Both the position numbers and the translations under genes were made by a program. Below are positions 59,701 to 64,000 of a stretch of DNA of 64,000 nucleotides, piece after piece. Source of the stretch: Phyto melanocephala (Eukaryota; Arthropoda; Insecta; Diptera; Rhinophoridae); NCBI GenBank assembly GCA_941918925.1, contig OW799234.1, forward strand, positions 61,422,968 to 61,486,967, read 5' to 3'. Position 1 is the first letter of the stretch. Each line of letters starts with the position of its first letter. The notes under the pieces are model-generated. The model was given only the letters and a program-made list of their open reading frames with translations. It was not told the origin of the DNA and did no database searches.

Positions 59701-60593
59701 AATATAGCACAAACACTTATTGCCTCTATTCTGTCAAAGAGCAATATTAATTGGACCAATAATTAATTTTAATTTATAATTTAATAACTATACATCTTTT
59801 CTACAGCACCGACTTCATGTAATAGTTGCTAAATTAATAGAAATGAAAATGAAAATAAAAAAAAAATCAACTAAAAAGTTTAAAAGCGTTTTCTGAAAAA
59901 TTATAAAAACAGACATGAGCAGTTTTTCTTTATTTCTACAATTTAAAATATTTCCAAAACATATGTACTTTTGATTTCATTTTGTAAATAATCAAAAAAT
60001 AATCCTTCGTGTAATATTTAATGTTGTTGACCTTGTCAATATATATTATTATGATTAATTTCCCTTTTTTTTATTAAATATTTCTGTATACTTTTTTGTT
60101 AGAGCAAAACAATCAGTTTTTTCTGGGATTTTTATTATTATCGTTTCATCTGATCATACATACATACATGCGTTCATATTTACATACACACAAGTACATA
60201 TTTGCAATGGCTTTCCGTGTATTTATTTGTTTTTATGCGTGTACTGACAAATAATAAGTTAAATTGTCTTTTAATTATTTAAATGGTCATACGGTTTTTT
60301 TTAATATTCTTTTATAGGCATTTTTAATAAATATTTTTTACGGAATAAAAAATAAAACAACAAACGAACGCACACATTATACAAAAGAAGCCATTTATTT
60401 ATAATGCATACGCATATAGGTACATATACAAAGCTTGAATGTGCAAAATAACTGTTAACTAAGTGGTAGGGATTGTGCATACAACCGTACTCATTAGGTT
60501 TATTCTTTTATAGCTTTAACCAATTTTTTCTTATATAATCTCGTAATTTTTTCCTCTGATATCCTCTTACTCTATATGCGCGAGTGTATTTGT
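59701..60593. other. Unassigned AT-rich sequence
   Basis: No gene or mobile-element end recognised. Confidence 0.4.
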
Positions 60594-60597
60594 TTAA

Positions 60598-62421
60598 CTC
60601 TTCAATTCCCATAGTCAAAATAAAAATAATTTTTATATTATTTTTGGCTAAAATAGTTTAGATATGTTAGAAAAATATACTTGACAAAAAAAATCGCCCA
60701 ATTTTTTGTTAAAGGGCGGTCACCTACAGGTGACACTGGACACTGTGTAAAGTTAATGGTTTAAAATACCCGTTTTTTTTAAATATTTTCATAGATATAA
60801 AACATGAATTTTTGTAATAATATATATATATTTGAAAAAAAAATATTAAAATTTATTTATTGTGGAAGCTGTACCAATATTTTATATGCAAACCGATATT
60901 ACACTTAGCACACATTTTTCTAGTGATAGGATCCAATGCATGAGAGTTTTATACAATGTTGGCAATACTATTATCATGCCACTTAGCTGCAATAATTTCT
61001 TTGGAAAATTTATAACACAGCTTACCCCTTGGTTCTTTTTTTTTAATTTTTTTTGAGCTTGGCATATTGCAATTCTCAGTACAGGTTTCCCTTATAGTGG
61101 CAGTTGCCGAAAATTTTGCTCGCGTAAATATTTAAGTAATGGTTAACCGGTAAAAAAAATTATCGAAGAACAAATTGTAAGGTCCCATATCTTGGGCAAT
61201 CTAGAGTGGAGCTCTCAAATGACAGCAGCTCCTAGGGCTACATCCGGCTGCATCTTTAGACTTGATCCTAACGCACCCTGATATAGTTCACAATTTACTA
61301 AATATCCACAGCGAGTACCTGCAGTTGGGCGTCAAAGACGTACTGTCTGCAAGATGGTGATATTGTTGAATTTCATTACTAGGTCATTGTACGTGTCACT
61401 CTTTACTTCTCAAAAAATTCTCATATACTTTGGCGTTAAATATCCTGTAAGCAACAGTATTGCGATGTTAACTCTAATTTCATTAACAGTCACATCCAGT
61501 GTAAGATTTCTTTGTAAAGCATACAAATTACTCATATCAACTATGAGCTCAACAAGATTTTTGCTATAAAGTAATTCAAAAATTCCACGGCAGTCATCTC
61601 TTCCTGTAAGTTAGTAAAAGTTTCTTCGTTACAGTTTCCTTTGCCACAAGAAGCAAATGAAGTATTGTAGATAGTGCTTTCCCAGTTTTTGATATTGCTG
61701 TTGTTCTTCCTTTTCTTCTTGGACAAAATTTCGATAATCTTATCTTCTCTATCTACATACATTATGTACACTGTTTTCTGTGCATATAGACGCATTTTGC
61801 AGTTCTACTATAGAACGAAGCATGCGACCAGGAAGATGACTAATACTACCTTCATTTTCATCTCCACTGTCTTTATCAGTCACTTCGCCATCATCAGGTG
61901 GAAATAAAATAATATCATCTACGTTTTCACTGGCATTAAAGATATCGCCAATGTAATCAAATGTCAATGCATATGAGCATACAAATTAAATTTATAGTGT
62001 AAATAAATAAAGTACTAATAATACCCAGTGACACCTACAAGTGACACTTGGTATACATTGTTATTTTTTATGAGAACCACTTAATTTTTTTTAATAACTT
62101 TATATTAAATAATTGAAGTGAATATTTCGAAATAATAAAGAATACAAAAATTTTGATTTCTTACCCTTTTGGAATTTTTATAATTTTTTTTTTTATCAGT
62201 GGACACACTAAGTAGTACGTAAAAATCAAAACCACTGCTCAAAAATGCTCAAAAATCCCTTACTATAAATAATGGCTGCAATGCCAAAATAAAATCAGAT
62301 ACAAAACAGGGTATTGTCTGTATATTATTGATATTATTATTATTATTTATTGGTGTCTGTGTTTATGTTTAAATATTCCGTTAATCTTTGTCACCTGCAG
62401 GTGACACTGGGAATTGCCGGG
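60598..62421 (-). mobile_element. piggyBac-superfamily element 2, with TTAA target sites
   Basis: Flanked by TTAA at 60594-60597 and 62422-62425. The right end (complement) starts CCCGGCAATTCCCAGTGTCA; the left end reads CTCTTCAATTCCCATAGTCA, a diverged match. Three copies of a palindromic motif near GTCACCTGCAGGTGAC lie at about 60719-60734, 62030-62046 and 62390-62405. A broken piggyBac transposase fills the minus strand. Confidence 0.75.
60853..61967 (-). pseudogene. piggyBac (PGBD-like) transposase, internally deleted
   Basis: From a methionine at 61967 the frame reads IILFPPDDGEVTDKDSGDEN and ISHLPGRML (acidic N-terminus). LDVTVNEIRVNIAILLLTGY and SDTYNDLVMKF lie at about 61498-61385, with a TGA in place of the tryptophan of the YW motif. 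The sequence then jumps to LYQGALGSSLKMQPDVALGA, a frame with CSSIIFFTG*PLLKYLREQN, KKLKKKEPRGKLCYKFS, AAKWHDNSIANIV and a C-terminal KMCAKCNIGLHIKYWYSFHN ending at a TAA (60853-60855). About 370 residues remain against roughly 550-600 in the family. The segment with the first two catalytic aspartates is deleted. Several stops and frameshifts. Confidence 0.8.
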
Positions 62422-62425
62422 TTAA

Positions 62426-62860
62426 TACTATTATTGTTGTTCATGGACAACTTTTACCGTTATTTTTCATTTCTACCACAATAAATATGTACCCGACAAT
62501 TACACAAATAAACCAAATAAAGATTATAAAAGTCAAGAGAATTAAAACATAATTTTATTGTATTAAAAAAGAAGGAAACTAACAAACGAACTAACAGCAG
62601 TCACATTGAGAAATCGTATTAAAAACACTGATTTATTTAAAAATTAATTGTCAAATAGTAAATATTATTTTATATAAATTATTATAAATAAAAAAAGTAT
62701 TTATTGTAAAAGCATGTTTGCATATGGCGTTTACAATATTATGCGCCTTTGTATGAGTAAGCGTAAGTTTATGTGTGTTCGGTGTTTTCAATTTATTACT
62801 AAAGGTCCTTTAAATATTACAAATAATTAACTTTATTTCCATATAGGTTTTGATAAAGAA
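62426..62860. other. Unassigned AT-rich sequence
   Basis: No gene or mobile-element end recognised. Confidence 0.4.
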
Positions 62861-62958
62861 AACAAGTAAGAGCACTATATTCGGCGGTGCCGAATCTTTT
62901 ATACCCACCACCAATTTTGTGTACATTTAAAGCACAATATTTATTATTTTGTTATCGC
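62861..62958 (-). mobile_element. DINE-1-like 3' end fragment (copy I)
   Basis: AACAAGTAAGAGCACTATAT and hairpin TTCGGCGGTGCCGAA, followed by CCACCACCAATTTTGTGTAC as in copies D, E and F. It breaks abruptly after TTGTTATCGCC into a piece of the mariner-type derivative. Confidence 0.75.
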
Positions 62959-63055
62959 CAACAATTGAGCATAAACATTGTCATTGAAAATTTGAACCAT
63001 TAGATGGAGGAGTGGCGCCACGGATGGCGGGGCCATTTGGCCAATATTTTGTATA
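62959..63055 (+). mobile_element. Fragment of the IS630/mariner-type derivative
   Basis: ATTGAGCATAAACATTGTCA then TTGAAAATTTGAACCATT, GGAGTGGCGCC and GGGGCCATTTGGCC match the C-terminal part found in copies A, E and F. The left part and right terminal repeat are missing. Confidence 0.6.
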
Positions 63056-63057
63056 TG

Positions 63058-63106
63058 AAGGGGATCGAAAAGGGACCAATTTATGGAATTGCTTCGGTAT
63101 CCACTG
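63058..63106 (+). mobile_element. LINE-like tail fragment, reverse copy
   Basis: The complement reads GGATACCGAAGCAATTCCAT then AAATTGGTCCCTTTTCGATCC. This matches the start of 2275-2405. Confidence 0.45.
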
Positions 63107-63109
63107 TGT

Positions 63110-63383
63110 ACTTTGGAATTTTTTTTCAACAATTTAAATAATTCCAGCATTGTTCTAAAGGTGATTTTTTATTTAATCTGAGTGCTGCAAAATTACCACA
63201 CATAAATTTTTTTAATTTTTAATTTATTAATAAAACTTTTAGTAAGTTTCCCTAGACACTCGACAAACAAATGTGTACGGAAGAGCAATTTAAGGAAAAC
63301 ATACAACTTTTGTGGGAGGAGTATTTGCTGCACATCAAAAATATAATAATTAATGAATTTCGAATTGTTTAAATATATAATAT
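63110..63383. other. Unassigned sequence
   Basis: No gene or element end recognised. Confidence 0.4.
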
Positions 63384-64000
63384 ACTAGCCAAGACCGGCG
63401 CGCGTTGCTACGCCCCTTAATGAATAAAAATGGATTCTGAAGTTTAATTGAATATCAAGTGCAAGAAGCTAAAATTTATAACTTGTTTTTATGGGCAAGG
63501 CACCGCCCAATTTTTTATCCACGAAATTATATAGTCATGACAGCTCAATATTTGTGCAAAGTTTCATAAAAATCGGTCCACTGCAAGTAGCTAAAAATTA
63601 TAACTCATTTCTTATGGGCGTGGCACAACCCACTTTTATAACTACGAAATTGTATAATCATCAGAGTTAAATATGTGTGCAAAGTGTCTGAAAATTCAAT
63701 CTAGCACAAGTAGCTAAAAATTATAACTTGTTTCTTATGGGCGTGGCACTGCCCACTTTTATAACCACGAAGTTATGTAGTAATGACAGCTCAATACGTG
63801 TGCAAAGTTTCAGAAAAATCGATCTAGTGCAAGTAGCTAATAATGATTACTCATTTTTTATGGGCGTGGCACTGCCCACTTTTATAACCACGAAATTGTA
63901 TAATCATCAGAGTTCAATATGTGTGCAGAGTTTCAGAAAAATGTATCTAGTGCAAGTAGCTTAAAATTGTAACTTATTTCTTATGGGCGTGGCACTGCCC
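63384..64000 (+). repeat. Module-repeat element, running off the window
   Basis: Head ACTAGCCAAGACCGGCGCGC then GTTGCTACGCCCC, followed by at least four ~120 bp modules with GGGCGTGGCACTGCCCAC. The tail lies beyond the window. The 78-residue frame here is a repeat by-product. Confidence 0.8.

Noticed and set aside
59502..59750. Open frames through the GACA/GACG tract
   Set aside because: They are translations of the (GTCY)n microsatellite of a DINE-1-like element.
63728..63964. Plus-strand frame with repeated MGVALPTFITTKL and SICVQSFRKI phrases
   Set aside because: The repeats come from ~120 bp non-coding modules whose length is divisible by three. The frames at 3758-3970 and 4418-4714 have the same origin.

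Overview
This window is non-genic, repeat-rich, AT-rich nuclear DNA from a dipteran fly, most likely a brachyceran and perhaps a calyptrate such as a blow fly. The main reason is about a dozen whole or partial elements with the architecture of Drosophila DINE-1/INE-1 (mini-me, Helentron-associated) repeats: an ATACCC 5' end, a CCCCATAAAGTATATA core, a (GTCY)n microsatellite, and a 3' end with a short hairpin followed by CTCTTACTTGTTT. The family matches below are motif recognition by eye; no database search was run. I found no intact protein-coding gene, tRNA, rRNA, CRISPR or operon-like unit.

Layout. 0-7 kb: a LINE tail, a duplicated 0.2 kb repeat, and a head-to-tail array of a second repeat family built from ~120 bp modules. 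7-10.6 kb: a long DINE-1-like element and an internally deleted Tigger/pogo element with its terminal repeats (TIRs). 12-15 kb: a 59 bp perfect hairpin and a piggyBac element with TTAA target sites. 15-20 kb: little recognisable. 20-28 kb: three DINE-1-like elements and a decayed IS630/Tc1/mariner transposase. 28-35 kb: a LINE fragment, more transposase remains and a small MITE. 36-44 kb: a LINE RNase H region split by a TA-flanked AT-rich element, more module repeats, several MITEs, and a P-like MITE with 8 bp target duplications. 44-50 kb: two DINE-1-like elements and a tRNA-derived SINE. 50-51.5 kb: a broken copy of a DUF1295 membrane-protein gene. 53-57 kb: nested DINE-1-like elements and a SINE with target duplications. 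57-64 kb: a LINE 3' end, further repeats, a second piggyBac element, and another module repeat running off the window.

The most coherent biological signal is a composite transposon. One IS630/mariner-type deletion derivative joins the transposase's N-terminal DNA-binding region directly to its extreme C-terminus and keeps its inverted repeats. It sits at the same internal place in several DINE-1-like copies, so it appears to have been carried along by the host element. The DUF1295 copy is the only recognisable host-gene sequence. It has three in-frame TAG codons and a frameshift.
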